DNA from: Culturomica sp.
Lineage (GTDB): Bacteria; Bacteroidota; Bacteroidia; Bacteroidales; Marinifilaceae
Assembly: GCA_031271755.1 (NCBI GenBank)
Contig: JAISVB010000062.1
Span: 1-35,773, forward strand
Direction: 5' to 3'
DNA length: 35,773 nucleotides
The notes beneath the pieces were generated by a model that ran no database searches, was not told the DNA's origin, and worked only from the letters and a program-made list of their open reading frames with translations. Every line of letters begins with the position of its first letter. Positions within the stretch are counted from its first letter, which is position 1. Positions 11,665 through 19,078 of this stretch are shown here, piece after piece. Made by a program: the position numbers and the translations under genes.

Positions 11665-12360
11665 TTAATCAAGTAATGACTTAAGGTCTAACTTAATACC
11701 GGGGCTCATTGTACTTGACAGGAATACGCTCTTCACGTAGGTACCTTTGGCTGCGGACGGTTTCAATTTCTGGATCGTGCTCATGAACTCACGTGCATTT
11801 TCCCGGATCTTGTCCGCATCGAAATTCACCTTCCCGATAGAAGAGTGTACGATACCGAATTTGTCAACTTTAAAATCAATCTTCCCTTGCTTCACCTCCG
11901 TAACAGCCTTGCCGATCTCCATCGTCACCGTACCGCTTTTGGGGTTAGGCATCAGTCCGCGCGGACCTAAAATTCGTCCCAAAGCACCGATCTTACCCAT
12001 GATGGAAGGCATCGTAATAATGATGTCGATGTCGGTCCAGCCGCCCTTCAACTTTTCAATATAGTCATCCAATCCTACATAGTCGGCTCCGGCAGCTTTA
12101 GCTTCTTCCTCCTTGTCGGGAGTACAGAGCACCAAAACCCGGATCTCTTTACCGGTACCGTGGGGTAACGTCACAACGCCGCGCACCATTTGATTGGCTT
12201 TCCGCGGGTCTACGCCCAAACGAACGTCCATGTCGACCGACGCATCGAACTTGGTATAAGTGATCTCCTTTACCAACTTAGCTGCCTCCTCAATGGTATA
12301 CACTTTACCATTTTCGACCTTTTCCAAAGCTACCTTTTTATTTTTTGTCAGTTTGCTCAT
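11665..12360 (-). CDS. rplA: 50S ribosomal protein L1 (uL1)
   Basis: The product is 231 residues, standard length for uL1, the protein of the mobile L1 stalk near the E site. Visible family signatures are [21 protein letters not shown] and the highly conserved [16 protein letters not shown]. In other bacteria uL1 represses translation of the rplK-rplA mRNA. Whether that holds here cannot be read from the sequence. It follows rplK by 24 bp and is in the same transcript. Confidence 0.98.
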   Translation of the reverse strand: MSKLTKNKKVALEKVENGKVYTIEEAAKLVKEITYTKFDASVDMDVRLGVDPRKANQMVRGVVTLPHGTGKEIRVLVLCTPDKEEEAKAAGADYVGLDDYIEKLKGGWTDIDIIITMPSIMGKIGALGRILGPRGLMPNPKSGTVTMEIGKAVTEVKQGKIDFKVDKFGIVHSSIGKVNFDADKIRENAREFMSTIQKLKPSAAKGTYVKSVFLSSTMSPGIKLDLKSLLD

Positions 12361-12384
12361 TGTGTTTGAACTTTTTACAAATTT

Positions 12385-12822
12385 TTAAAAAGGCTTTTCA
12401 CCTTCAACAGTGATACCCATACTTCTGGCAGTTCCGGCTACCATGCTCATCGCCTTTTCCACTTCGAAAGCGTTCAAGTCGCTCATTTTCCCTTCGGCGA
12501 TCTCCCGTACCTGAGCCCAGGTAACAGAGCCGACCTTTTTACGGTTGGGTTCCGGCGAACCGGATTTGACTTTCGCTGTTTCTAAAAGCTGAACGGCAAC
12601 AGGCGGCTGTTTGGTGATAAAGTCGAAAGACTTATCTCCGTAAACCTGGATAATTACCGGGACAATCTTCCCGCTCATCTCCTGTGTCCTGGCATTGAAC
12701 TGTTTGCAGAAGTCCATGATGTTGACTCCTTTGGAACCCAATGCAGGTCCTACAGGGGGAGAAGGATTTGCGGCACCACCTTTAATCTGCAACTTGATAA
12801 TCGCTTCAACTTGTTTTGCCAT
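12385..12822 (-). CDS. rplK: 50S ribosomal protein L11 (uL11)
   Basis: The product is 145 residues. uL11 forms the GTPase-associated centre with 23S rRNA and the stalk. The N-terminal domain has the proline-rich hinge [21 protein letters not shown], and the C-terminal RNA-binding domain ends [12 protein letters not shown]. Both are typical and intact. It sits 20 bp after nusG. The order secE-nusG-rplK-rplA-rplJ-rplL-rpoB-rpoC is the widely conserved bacterial arrangement. Confidence 0.98.
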   Translation of the reverse strand: MAKQVEAIIKLQIKGGAANPSPPVGPALGSKGVNIMDFCKQFNARTQEMSGKIVPVIIQVYGDKSFDFITKQPPVAVQLLETAKVKSGSPEPNRKKVGSVTWAQVREIAEGKMSDLNAFEVEKAMSMVAGTARSMGITVEGEKPF

Positions 12823-12842
12823 GATTTTTTCTCAAAATTTAA

Positions 12843-13391
12843 TTATTCTTTCTCTACCTGCATGAAACTCAATTCGAGCGGCGTCTTGCGTCCGAAGATC
12901 TTGACAATAACCTTCAATCTCTTCTTGTCGCTGTTCACCTCCTCTATCACGCCGGTAAACCCGTTGAACGGTCCGTCTGTAACTTTTACGGATTCGCCCA
13001 CGAAATAAGGGATGCTTATTTCTTCCGGTTGCTCTGCAAGTTCATCTACCTTTCCGAGTATCCGGTTGACCTCTGCCAGACGCATCGGAACCGGATCTCC
13101 TCCTTTCGTTTCCCCCAGGAAGCCAATTACATTCGTGATATCACGAAGCAGGTGGGGTACTTCTCCAACCAAGGCGGCTTCGATCAGTACATACCCCGGA
13201 AAAAAGTTGCGCTCTTTGCTGATCTTTTTCCCGTTACGAATCTGATAAACCTTCTCGGTAGGTATCAAAACCTGTGAAACATAATCCTGAAGCCTCAAAC
13301 TGGCAATTTCGTTTTCGATGTACTCCTTCACCTTCTTCTCTTTTCCACCGATCACACGAAGTACATACCATCTCTTCTTAACTTCTGCCAT
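12843..13391 (-). CDS. nusG: Transcription elongation factor NusG
   Basis: The product is 182 residues. It binds the clamp of elongating RNA polymerase through the N-terminal NGN domain (WYVLRVIGGKEKKVKEYIE at the start, FFPGYVLIEA in the middle). Its C-terminal KOW domain (VGESVKVTDGPFNGFTGVIEEV) contacts S10 or Rho and so couples transcription to translation or termination. It is not the longer paralogue UpxY/NusG-SP of Bacteroides capsule loci: length and position in the secE-rplK block identify the housekeeping copy. Confidence 0.97.
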   Translation of the reverse strand: MAEVKKRWYVLRVIGGKEKKVKEYIENEIASLRLQDYVSQVLIPTEKVYQIRNGKKISKERNFFPGYVLIEAALVGEVPHLLRDITNVIGFLGETKGGDPVPMRLAEVNRILGKVDELAEQPEEISIPYFVGESVKVTDGPFNGFTGVIEEVNSDKKRLKVIVKIFGRKTPLELSFMQVEKE

Positions 13392-13409
13392 CTCAGTCTT
13401 TTGGGATTA

Positions 13410-13601
13410 TTAATAAAACATACTGTAAACAAAGGTCATAACGTGCCTGAATACAAAATCAATCACAAAGATGCCTAAGGCGATCAGGACGGAAGCAACC
13501 ATCACCACCGTAGCACTACCTTGCAACTCCGGCCAGGAAGGCCAGGACACTTTATGCACCAATTCGTTATATACGTCTGAAAGGTAAGTCTTCATTTTCA
13601 T
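13410..13601 (-). CDS. secE: Preprotein translocase subunit SecE
   Basis: The product is 63 residues, the short single-span SecE of most bacteria. It has the amphipathic cytoplasmic helix ending VHKVSWPSWPEL, the family signature, and then one membrane segment (about residues 31-57). SecE clamps SecY in the Sec translocon. A second in-frame ATG at codon 3 is also possible as start. It lies between tRNA-Trp and nusG, 18 bp before nusG. Confidence 0.95.
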   Translation of the reverse strand: MKMKTYLSDVYNELVHKVSWPSWPELQGSATVVMVASVLIALGIFVIDFVFRHVMTFVYSMFY

Positions 13602-13618
13602 TGCGAAAACATTTTAAG

Positions 13619-13691
13619 CACGGGTGGAGAGACTCGAACTCCCGACACTCGGTTTTGGAGACCGATGCTCTACCGACTGAGCTACACCCGT
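13619..13691 (-). tRNA. trpT: tRNA-Trp (anticodon CCA)
   Basis: The minus strand reads a 73-nt cloverleaf: acceptor ACGGGTG/CACCCGT, D-arm GCTCAGTCGGTAGAGC, anticodon stem TCGGT/ACCGA with loop CTCCAAA giving anticodon CCA, T-arm with loop TTCGAGT, discriminator G. The 3' CCA is not encoded. It is placed between tuf and secE, an arrangement seen in many bacteria, and is probably processed from their common transcript. Confidence 0.97.
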
Positions 13692-13694
13692 AAG

Positions 13695-13718
13695 GAGGCC
13701 GGTCTTTCAACCGGCCTC
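13695..13718 (-). terminator. Hairpin between tuf and tRNA-Trp
   Basis: GAGGCCGG (13695-13702), 8-nt loop, CCGGCCTC (13711-13718). There is no T-run on either side, so it may be a processing or 3'-end-stabilising hairpin rather than a full terminator. It lies 16 bp after the tuf stop and 3 bp before the tRNA. Confidence 0.55.
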
Positions 13719-13734
13719 TTCGTGCTATTTCGGA

Positions 13735-14922
13735 TTAATCCAGAATTTCAGTGATCTGTCCGGCGCCTACGGTGCGTCCGCCTTCGCGGATAGCGAACCG
13801 GAGACCCAGTGAACAAGCCACCGGGGTCAGCAATTCCACCGTGATGGTCACGTTATCTCCCGGCATAACCATTTCGGTTCCAGCCGGCAGGGTGATCTCA
13901 CCGGTTACGTCCATCGTACGCAGGTAGAACTGCGGCCGGTATTTGTTGTGGAACGGCGTGTGGCGGCCACCTTCTTCCTTCTTCAGGATATACACCTCGG
14001 CTTTGAACTTCTGGTGCGGTTTCACAGAACCCGGTTTTGCCAATACCATACCGCGTTTGATTTCGTGTTTGTCGATACCGCGCATCAACAGCCCCACGTT
14101 GTCTCCGGCTTCTCCCTGATCCAGCAACTTGCGGAACATTTCAACCCCGGTACATACGGTTTTCTTTCCGTCAGCGCCCAGACCGATGATCTCCATTTCA
14201 TCACCCACATGGATGATACCTGTTTCAATACGTCCGGTAGCCACCGTACCGCGGCCCGTGATGGAAAATACGTCTTCCACCGGCATCAGGAACGGCTTTT
14301 CGTTGTCGCGCGGAGGCAGCGGGATCCATTCGTCCACAGAATTCATCAATTCCATGATCTTATCTTCCCATTTGGCTTCGCCGTTCAGACCGCCCAAAGC
14401 AGATCCCAGAACGATCGGGGTGTTATCTCCGTCGTAACCGTAGAAAGACAGCAGTTCGCGAAGTTCCATTTCCACCAGTTCCAACATTTCCTGATCGTCC
14501 ACCATGTCCACTTTGTTCAGGAACACAACGATCTTCGGAACGTTTACCTGGCGGGCCAACAGAATGTGCTCGCGTGTCTGGGGCATCGGACCGTCGGTGG
14601 CGGCGCAAACCAAAATGGCTCCGTCCATCTGAGCGGCACCCGTTACCATGTTCTTCACGTAGTCGGCGTGGCCGGGACAGTCAACGTGCGCATAGTGACG
14701 ATTGGCAGTCTGGTACTCTACGTGAGAGGTATTGATCGTGATCCCTCTTTCCTTTTCTTCCGGAGCGTTGTCGATTGAATCGAAAGAACGTTTTTCAGAA
14801 AGACCTTTGTTTGCCAATACGGTTGTAATAGCAGCAGTCAAAGTGGTTTTACCGTGGTCAACGTGACCGATCGTACCAATATTTACGTGCGGTTTTGACC
14901 TGTCAAATTTCTCTTTAGCCAT
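13735..14922 (-). CDS. tuf: Elongation factor Tu
   Basis: The product is 395 residues. It delivers aminoacyl-tRNA to the ribosomal A site as a GTP complex. GTPase motifs: G1 GHVDHGKT (19-26), G2 RGITI, G3 DCPGH, G4 NKVD, and an ALG(G) segment after the G domain. Domain 2 ([14 protein letters not shown]) and domain 3 ([16 protein letters not shown]) are complete. It has its own promoter candidate and a roughly 100-nt A/T-rich leader, downstream of hpf, and heads the tRNA-Trp/secE/nusG/ribosomal protein block. Confidence 0.99.
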   Translation of the reverse strand: MAKEKFDRSKPHVNIGTIGHVDHGKTTLTAAITTVLANKGLSEKRSFDSIDNAPEEKERGITINTSHVEYQTANRHYAHVDCPGHADYVKNMVTGAAQMDGAILVCAATDGPMPQTREHILLARQVNVPKIVVFLNKVDMVDDQEMLELVEMELRELLSFYGYDGDNTPIVLGSALGGLNGEAKWEDKIMELMNSVDEWIPLPPRDNEKPFLMPVEDVFSITGRGTVATGRIETGIIHVGDEMEIIGLGADGKKTVCTGVEMFRKLLDQGEAGDNVGLLMRGIDKHEIKRGMVLAKPGSVKPHQKFKAEVYILKKEEGGRHTPFHNKYRPQFYLRTMDVTGEITLPAGTEMVMPGDNVTITVELLTPVACSLGLRFAIREGGRTVGAGQITEILD

Positions 14923-15031
14923 AACTCTAAAAATTTATTATTAAACAATTTATTGCAAAAAATATACACTCCAAAGCAAGAAGAAAAACGTTCCTCAACC
15001 ACATTCACACAAAGCGATTCTTCCGAGCGTG

Positions 15032-15061
15032 CAAATATAGACAAAATTTCTATGCTGCAAA
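15032..15061 (-). promoter_or_regulatory. tuf promoter candidate
   Basis: On the minus strand TTTG (15061-15058), 18 nt, then TATATTTG (15039-15032). The -7 box is a consensus match; spacing is one or two shorter than usual. It would place the start of transcription about 100 nt upstream of tuf. Confidence 0.65.
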
Positions 15062-15077
15062 AAAAATAATCGGGAAA

Positions 15078-15380
15078 TTAATTCGCTTCCCGCTCTTTTT
15101 CCTTGATCTTTACCAACTGGCGCTTCAGGACATCATACAACTCGTCAACAGCTTCTTCGAATTTCCTGGCCTGCTTTTTGACAAAAAGATCCTGTCCTTT
15201 GATCCCGACACTGATTTCCACCACTTTATTTTCCAGATTGTCATCCTTTTCCAACTTCAGGGTAACATCCACTCCCAACAAGCCTTCGTGGTACTTTTCC
15301 AATTTGGAAATTTTTTTCTGAATAAACTCTTCCAACTGCGCAGTGGCTGAAAAACCCACCGAATTAATTTTTATTTCCAT
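15078..15380 (-). CDS. hpf: Ribosome hibernation-promoting factor, short form
   Basis: The product is 100 residues of the HPF/YfiA (RaiA) family: beta-alpha-beta-beta-beta-alpha pattern, with the conserved start MEIKINSVGFSATAQLEEFI and basic C-terminal helix region ending in lysines. It binds the decoding region of the 30S subunit in slow growth. It lacks the C-terminal dimerisation domain of long HPF, so it is the short type. It lies 17 bp after the recombinase gene, in an rpsU-xer-hpf cluster that is common in Bacteroidota. Short HPF or RaiA cannot be told apart from sequence alone. Confidence 0.9.
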   Translation of the reverse strand: MEIKINSVGFSATAQLEEFIQKKISKLEKYHEGLLGVDVTLKLEKDDNLENKVVEISVGIKGQDLFVKKQARKFEEAVDELYDVLKRQLVKIKEKEREAN

Positions 15381-15397
15381 CGTATTTTTTATTTCAT

Positions 15398-16279
15398 TTA
15401 AGCCCGCGGATGAGCCTCATTAAACACTTTGACCAAATTTTCAAACGAATTTTGCGTGTATACCTGGGTCGCCGCCAGATCCGCATGCCCCAAAAGCTCG
15501 CGGATGGCTTCGATACAGGCCCCGTTGTTCAGCAACTGGGTAGCGAACGTGTGCCGCAACACGTGCGGGCTTTTCTTGGAAACGGTCGTGACCATTCCCA
15601 GATATTTCACCACCAGCCGGTAAATGAACTTGTCGTATACCGGCTTTCCCCTGTCCGTAACAAAGAAGCGGCCGTGCTCCTGCCCGACCACCTCGCTGCG
15701 CATCTCCAGATAGCCCCGCATCTCTTCCAGCAGCTCTTTGGCCAACGGCATCAATCGCTGCTTGTTGCCTTTCCCCGTAATGATCACGCTCTCCGAGGCA
15801 AAATCCACCTCCTTTACCTTCAATCCGACCAGTTCGGAACGCCTCATGCCCGTCAGGTAAGCGGTCAAAATCACCAACCTGTCCCGGATTTCCGGGAAAC
15901 CGCCCTCCAATTCGCCGCCGTCCAACAATTCGTCCATCCGGTAAGCCGGCACAAAAACCGGCAATTTTTTGGCCGATTTGGGCAAGACGACCGTTTCGGC
16001 GGGATCTTCCTGCAACACTCCCTCTTTCAAAAGGTAGCGGAACAGACTGCGCAAAGCGCTCATTTTCCGCTTCACCGTCGACGGGCTCATGCCTTCCGCC
16101 ATTTTGAGCACGACCCAATTCCGGACGATCTTCGGCGATATGTCCCGAAAAGAACGGATATCGTTGATGGTATCACAGTAACGCAGGAATTGACCCAAAT
16201 CCTCCTTATAGGCAATCAACGTATGCGCCGAAAAGCGCTTCACATCCTGCAAATAATTCAGAAACGGGGCAATGTCCAT
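15398..16279 (-). CDS. xerC: Tyrosine recombinase, XerC/XerD-like
   Basis: The product is 293 residues, typical of chromosomal Xer recombinases. It has an N-terminal SAM-like core-binding domain (residues 1-90) and a catalytic domain with the full set of residues: R146 (TGMRRSEL), K170, H239 and R242 (HVLRH), H265 (LLGHA) and the nucleophile Y274 (VYTQ). The family resolves chromosome dimers at dif. Its place between rpsU and hpf, with no attachment site, integrase partner or cargo nearby, argues for the housekeeping enzyme and not a mobile-element integrase. Whether it is XerC or XerD cannot be decided here. Confidence 0.9.
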   Translation of the reverse strand: MDIAPFLNYLQDVKRFSAHTLIAYKEDLGQFLRYCDTINDIRSFRDISPKIVRNWVVLKMAEGMSPSTVKRKMSALRSLFRYLLKEGVLQEDPAETVVLPKSAKKLPVFVPAYRMDELLDGGELEGGFPEIRDRLVILTAYLTGMRRSELVGLKVKEVDFASESVIITGKGNKQRLMPLAKELLEEMRGYLEMRSEVVGQEHGRFFVTDRGKPVYDKFIYRLVVKYLGMVTTVSKKSPHVLRHTFATQLLNNGACIEAIRELLGHADLAATQVYTQNSFENLVKVFNEAHPRA

Positions 16280-16340
16280 ACGCTCTCATTCATTGTAAAG
16301 CACAAGATTACGGATCCCGGAACAGGCGGGGAACCGGGGA

Positions 16341-16532
16341 TCACTCCTCGGCGATCTGCAAGGACTGCTTGTAAACAGCCTTCAGATGCTGCTGCCGGTT
16401 GCGGATAGAGGGCTTTGTAAATGCCTGCCGATCCCGCAACTCTTTTATCACTCCGGTCTTTTCAAATTTCCGTTTGAATTTTTTCAAGGCTCTTTCTATA
16501 TTTTCGCCTTCCTTCAAAGGTACAACAATCAT
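16341..16532 (-). CDS. rpsU: 30S ribosomal protein S21 (bS21)
   Basis: The product is 63 residues, starting MIVVPLKEGENIERALKKFKRKFEKTG, which is here cited as MIVVPLKEGENIERALKKF and is diagnostic of bS21. bS21 sits at the 30S platform next to the 16S 3' end. In Bacteroidota it is reported, with bS18 and bS6, to hide the anti-Shine-Dalgarno tail. The gene has no Shine-Dalgarno motif directly before its ATG. Instead a very strong one occurs about 136 nt upstream in a structured leader. It is followed after 61 bp by the xer gene. Assignment is firm. Confidence 0.97.
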   Translation of the reverse strand: MIVVPLKEGENIERALKKFKRKFEKTGVIKELRDRQAFTKPSIRNRQQHLKAVYKQSLQIAEE

Positions 16533-16716
16533 ATTTCGTATTTTTAAAAATGGATACTATTTCGTATAATCTTATTCCAAAACATCCGGCGTCCGCCTGT
16601 AAGGCAGAAGCCGATAGTTGCCGGAAAACCGGCCGTAACTCGCTGTTTTTTATCTCCCCGGAATAAGACCACCTCCTTTCAAGGACTGCTTTAGCCGAAT
16701 AATTCTTTGTAAAAAT
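16533..16716 (-). promoter_or_regulatory. Structured rpsU leader with extended Shine-Dalgarno
   Basis: On the minus strand GAAAGGAGGTGGTC (16680-16667) is complementary to the expected 16S 3' end GAUCACCUCCUUUC over 14 positions (one G-U). Its last bases enter an 11-bp helix, GGTCTTATTCC (16670-16660) with GGAATAAGATT (16578-16568), two G-U pairs. Inside are hairpin GCCGG-TTTT-CCGGC (16633-16620) and a nested hairpin, outer ATCGGC/GCCGGAT with inner TCTGCC/GGCGGA. A 10-nt direct repeat, ATACGAAATA, occurs at 16567-16558 and at 16541-16532, the second overlapping the start codon. Fold paired by eye. Confidence 0.7.
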
Positions 16717-16722
16717 GGACGA

Positions 16723-16752
16723 CAAAGTTAATGCAAAAAAACCAAATACAAA
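16723..16752 (-). promoter_or_regulatory. rpsU promoter candidate
   Basis: On the minus strand TTTG (16752-16749), 18 nt, then TAACTTTG (16730-16723). The -7 box fits TAnnTTTG. Transcription would begin near 16716, making a leader of about 185 nt before rpsU. Confidence 0.65.
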
Positions 16753-16786
16753 ATCCGATTTTCAAAAAACAACAAAATTTCGAGCG

Positions 16787-17050
16787 TCAGGGATTTAAGC
16801 GGTCTTTGTAAAAAAAGTCCAGCACATCGTTGATCATCTCCACATAAGCTTTTGCCTTGGCGTGATCCGGATGATTTCTCAGAATCGCATTGAACCGGTT
16901 CAACGCATCCGTACTCCGCCCCTGACGGTAATACAACTCCCCCAACAACAGCAACGCCTCTTCGTTCTCCGGCAATCCGTCCACAGATTCCAATCGCCGG
17001 ATCGCCTCCTCTGTTTGGTTATTCTCTATCAATTTTCTGATCTCTTCCAT
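16787..17050 (-). CDS. Small tetratricopeptide-repeat protein
   Basis: The product is 87 residues. Two helical repeats are visible: residues 1-30 (EEIRKLIENNQTEEAIRRLE) and 31-64, the latter a clear TPR with LLLLGELYYRQGRSTDALNRFNAIL followed by the start of a third helix pair. No signal peptide, so it is probably cytoplasmic and mediates protein contacts. It starts 14 bp after the M23 peptidase stop, so both are likely on one transcript. Similar short TPR proteins are common in Bacteroidales and lack an assigned function. Confidence 0.75.
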   Translation of the reverse strand: MEEIRKLIENNQTEEAIRRLESVDGLPENEEALLLLGELYYRQGRSTDALNRFNAILRNHPDHAKAKAYVEMINDVLDFFYKDRLNP

Positions 17051-17064
17051 GTTCTTTCTTTTAT

Positions 17065-18693
17065 TTACCGGATCGGTACCTGAAAACGTTTTTCGTGTTT
17101 ATTGCCTGCCCGGTCGGTGACGGAAACAACCAGGCGGTTGGTTTGTCCCTTTTTGAGGCGGGAATCCCGGAGATCGCCGGCAAGCGTAGCCGTTTTGGCG
17201 TCGTATTCAAAAAGCATCCACTCACCGTTGGCTTCGACCCGGTAAGTATCAATACCTGCACAATCATCCTTGATCCGGATCCGGACGGTACCGCCCGATA
17301 CTCCTGTGTATTCGATCACAGGCGGAACAGTATCCCGTACATAAGTAAATTTCCCAAGCGTTCCGACAAGCGCGTACATTCCGGCACTGTCCCGGAATGT
17401 CCTCAATGCTTCCCTTTTTCCCTTCTCCGTGAAGCGGCAAATCACCGTCCGGGGATCCGAAACGCCGGAAATTCTTAAAATCCCCTTTGTTTTCAACGGA
17501 CGTACCGTTTCCGATACGACAAAAGAGCCGGCCGGATCAACAGAAGCCAAACTGTCTACGGCCGAAAAGAGGGCGGCAGAATCCAAAAAAAGCGAATACC
17601 TCCCGGCCGCTAACCGGTGCGGACAACCCGGTTTCAACACCTTCCCGCTTTTGGGTTTCGGGGCGGGCAAACCAATTACCTGAAACCGAAGCCGGACGAT
17701 ATTCCCGCTCCGGTCCGTCGCCTTTACTTCCACCGTTCTTTCCGCTCCCTCCGCCAACTCCATCCACCCGTCGTCCGTCATCCGTACCCCCGCTAACTCC
17801 CTCAAAGACCGTCCGAAACAGCGGTAAACGGTTTTTCCCTCGGTATACAGGGAAAAATCCTTCAAAGCATGGATCAGCTCCGTCCGGTCAAAAGAGAGGC
17901 GGTTCAGGATCAACACAAACAGCGGCTCCCCGTCCACCGTCACTTCCAGCGTGTGAACGCCCAATTTACCCGATGAACCGTTCATAGCATCCGTGATCCA
18001 GGCCCCGATCCCTATTTTCCCGGCAGGGACCCGCACCGCTTCCGCCCGGTAAGTATTCCCCGCTACCACACGGGGAAAAAGCTGCCCGACACGCTCCTCC
18101 CTTCCCTCTCCGTCCGCCCGGTACAGGTACAACGCATGGAACACGGGAGCGATCTGATCCCGGACCCGGATATAATACAACGGATCCAACGCCATCTCTG
18201 TCAAAGTGTTCCGGTATTCAAAATGGAGATGCGGCCCGCCGGAAGAACCGGTATTGCCGCTCCAGGCAATGGTGTCGCCTTTGCGAAAAAATAGACGAAG
18301 CGTCTTCACTTCTTCGTCTATTTCAAAACGCTCTTCGCGGTATTGGATCTCCCGGACAAGAGCTTCCACACGGGGATGAAAACGCGCCAAATGAGCGTAC
18401 ACCGAAGTCACCCCGTCGGGATGCTCAATGTAAAGAGCCTGTCCATACCCTCCGGCAGAAATATTGACACGGGCAACGATCCCGTCGTCCACACAGCGCA
18501 CCGGCAAACCGGTCCGTCCGCCGGTCCTGAAATCCACCCCGGCGTGCAGATGAGTAGCTCGCAACTCCCCGAAACTGCCGCTCAATGAAGGCGTACCGGC
18601 CATAGGCAACACGCGCTCCACCGGTTGCGCACCCGCCTCCAATCCAATCCAGAGAAAAACCCCCAACAGGCTTTTTATATTGTTCACAAACAA
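17065..18693 (-). CDS. M23 family metallopeptidase
   Basis: The product is 542 residues. An N-terminal signal peptide (residues 1-22, cleavage near EAGAQ) predicts export to the periplasm. The LytM/M23 domain is near the N-terminus: zinc ligands H50 and D54 (HLHAGVD), then H101 (YAHL), H155 and H157 (GGPHLHFEYR). All four catalytic-site positions are present, so it is likely an active peptidoglycan endopeptidase. The remaining ~380 residues look like beta-sandwich segments (about 240-540) that are typical of this Bacteroidota family, where the peptidase domain precedes the beta-rich tail. It is divergent from a coiled-coil/zapA cell-division pair, which fits a role in cell-wall remodelling; that link is inference. 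Confidence 0.88.
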   Translation of the reverse strand: MFVNNIKSLLGVFLWIGLEAGAQPVERVLPMAGTPSLSGSFGELRATHLHAGVDFRTGGRTGLPVRCVDDGIVARVNISAGGYGQALYIEHPDGVTSVYAHLARFHPRVEALVREIQYREERFEIDEEVKTLRLFFRKGDTIAWSGNTGSSGGPHLHFEYRNTLTEMALDPLYYIRVRDQIAPVFHALYLYRADGEGREERVGQLFPRVVAGNTYRAEAVRVPAGKIGIGAWITDAMNGSSGKLGVHTLEVTVDGEPLFVLILNRLSFDRTELIHALKDFSLYTEGKTVYRCFGRSLRELAGVRMTDDGWMELAEGAERTVEVKATDRSGNIVRLRFQVIGLPAPKPKSGKVLKPGCPHRLAAGRYSLFLDSAALFSAVDSLASVDPAGSFVVSETVRPLKTKGILRISGVSDPRTVICRFTEKGKREALRTFRDSAGMYALVGTLGKFTYVRDTVPPVIEYTGVSGGTVRIRIKDDCAGIDTYRVEANGEWMLFEYDAKTATLAGDLRDSRLKKGQTNRLVVSVTDRAGNKHEKRFQVPIR

Positions 18694-18715
18694 AACATTA
18701 TCATATATTCTCTGG

Positions 18716-18746
18716 CAAAGATACCCAAGTCTCTTGATAATTCAAA
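18716..18746 (-). promoter_or_regulatory. Promoter of the M23 peptidase gene
   Basis: On the minus strand TTTG (18746-18743), 19 nt, TATCTTTG (18723-18716). Full match to the Bacteroidota consensus, 22 nt before the gene. It overlaps the plus-strand promoter at 18734-18764. Confidence 0.75.
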
Positions 18747-18764
18747 TAAAAAAAATTATCTTTG
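18734..18764 (+). promoter_or_regulatory. Promoter of the coiled-coil/zapA operon
   Basis: TTG at 18734-18736, 20 nt, TATCTTTG at 18757-18764. It lies 19 nt before the ATG at 18784, which rules out the longer upstream reading frame beginning at 18625. Confidence 0.8.
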
Positions 18765-18783
18765 TCCTGAAAAGATTGAGTTT

Positions 18784-19077
18784 ATGAACGGAAAAGAAGA
18801 CGCCGTTTTGAACGAGCTGAAATTCAAAATTGAGAGATTAATTAAATTGTACACGATTTCCCAGGATACAATTCGGAAACAGCAGGAACAGATGAACGGG
18901 TTAACGGCTGAGATAGAGGCGTTGAAAGGGGAGAACAAACATATAAACGACGAACTAAAAACAGCCAGAGTGGCAAACGCAATTTCCGGCAGCGGCGATG
19001 GAAGCTACCAGGCAAAAGTGCGGATCAACCAACTGGTACGGGAGATTGACAAGTGTATTGCTCTTTTGAACCATTAA
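18784..19077 (+). CDS. Small coiled-coil protein upstream of zapA
   Basis: A 97-residue protein. The start at 18784 is chosen because a consensus promoter lies just before it; an in-frame ATG at 18625 lies upstream of that promoter and inside the divergent M23 gene. Residues 5-60 form a predicted coiled coil (LKFKIERLIKLY then QEQMNGLTAEIEALKGENKH). A C-terminal helix (YQAKVRINQLVREIDKCIAL) follows. It stops 1 bp before the zapA start, so the two are translationally coupled. Such proteins are found beside zapA throughout Bacteroidota. A ZapB-like partner role is an inference from size, coiled coil and coupling. Confidence 0.85.
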   Translation: MNGKEDAVLNELKFKIERLIKLYTISQDTIRKQQEQMNGLTAEIEALKGENKHINDELKTARVANAISGSGDGSYQAKVRINQLVREIDKCIALLNH

Positions 19078-19078
19078 T

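Noticed and set aside
12843-13391. NusG as a capsule-locus specialised paralogue (UpxY type)
   Set aside because: Position between secE and rplK and standard length identify the housekeeping NusG.
15398-16279. Tyrosine recombinase as a sign of an integrated element
   Set aside because: It sits in a conserved rpsU-xer-hpf cluster with no attachment sites, cargo or composition change; it fits housekeeping XerC/D.
16462-16725. 87-codon frame over the rpsU leader, downstream of the strong Shine-Dalgarno region
   Set aside because: Its ATG (16725) lies within the promoter -7 box and before the Shine-Dalgarno; the frame runs into rpsU out of frame and has no family features.
18625-18783. N-terminal extension of the coiled-coil protein upstream of zapA
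   Set aside because: This part precedes the consensus promoter at 18734-18764 and overlaps the divergent M23 gene; translation starts at 18784.
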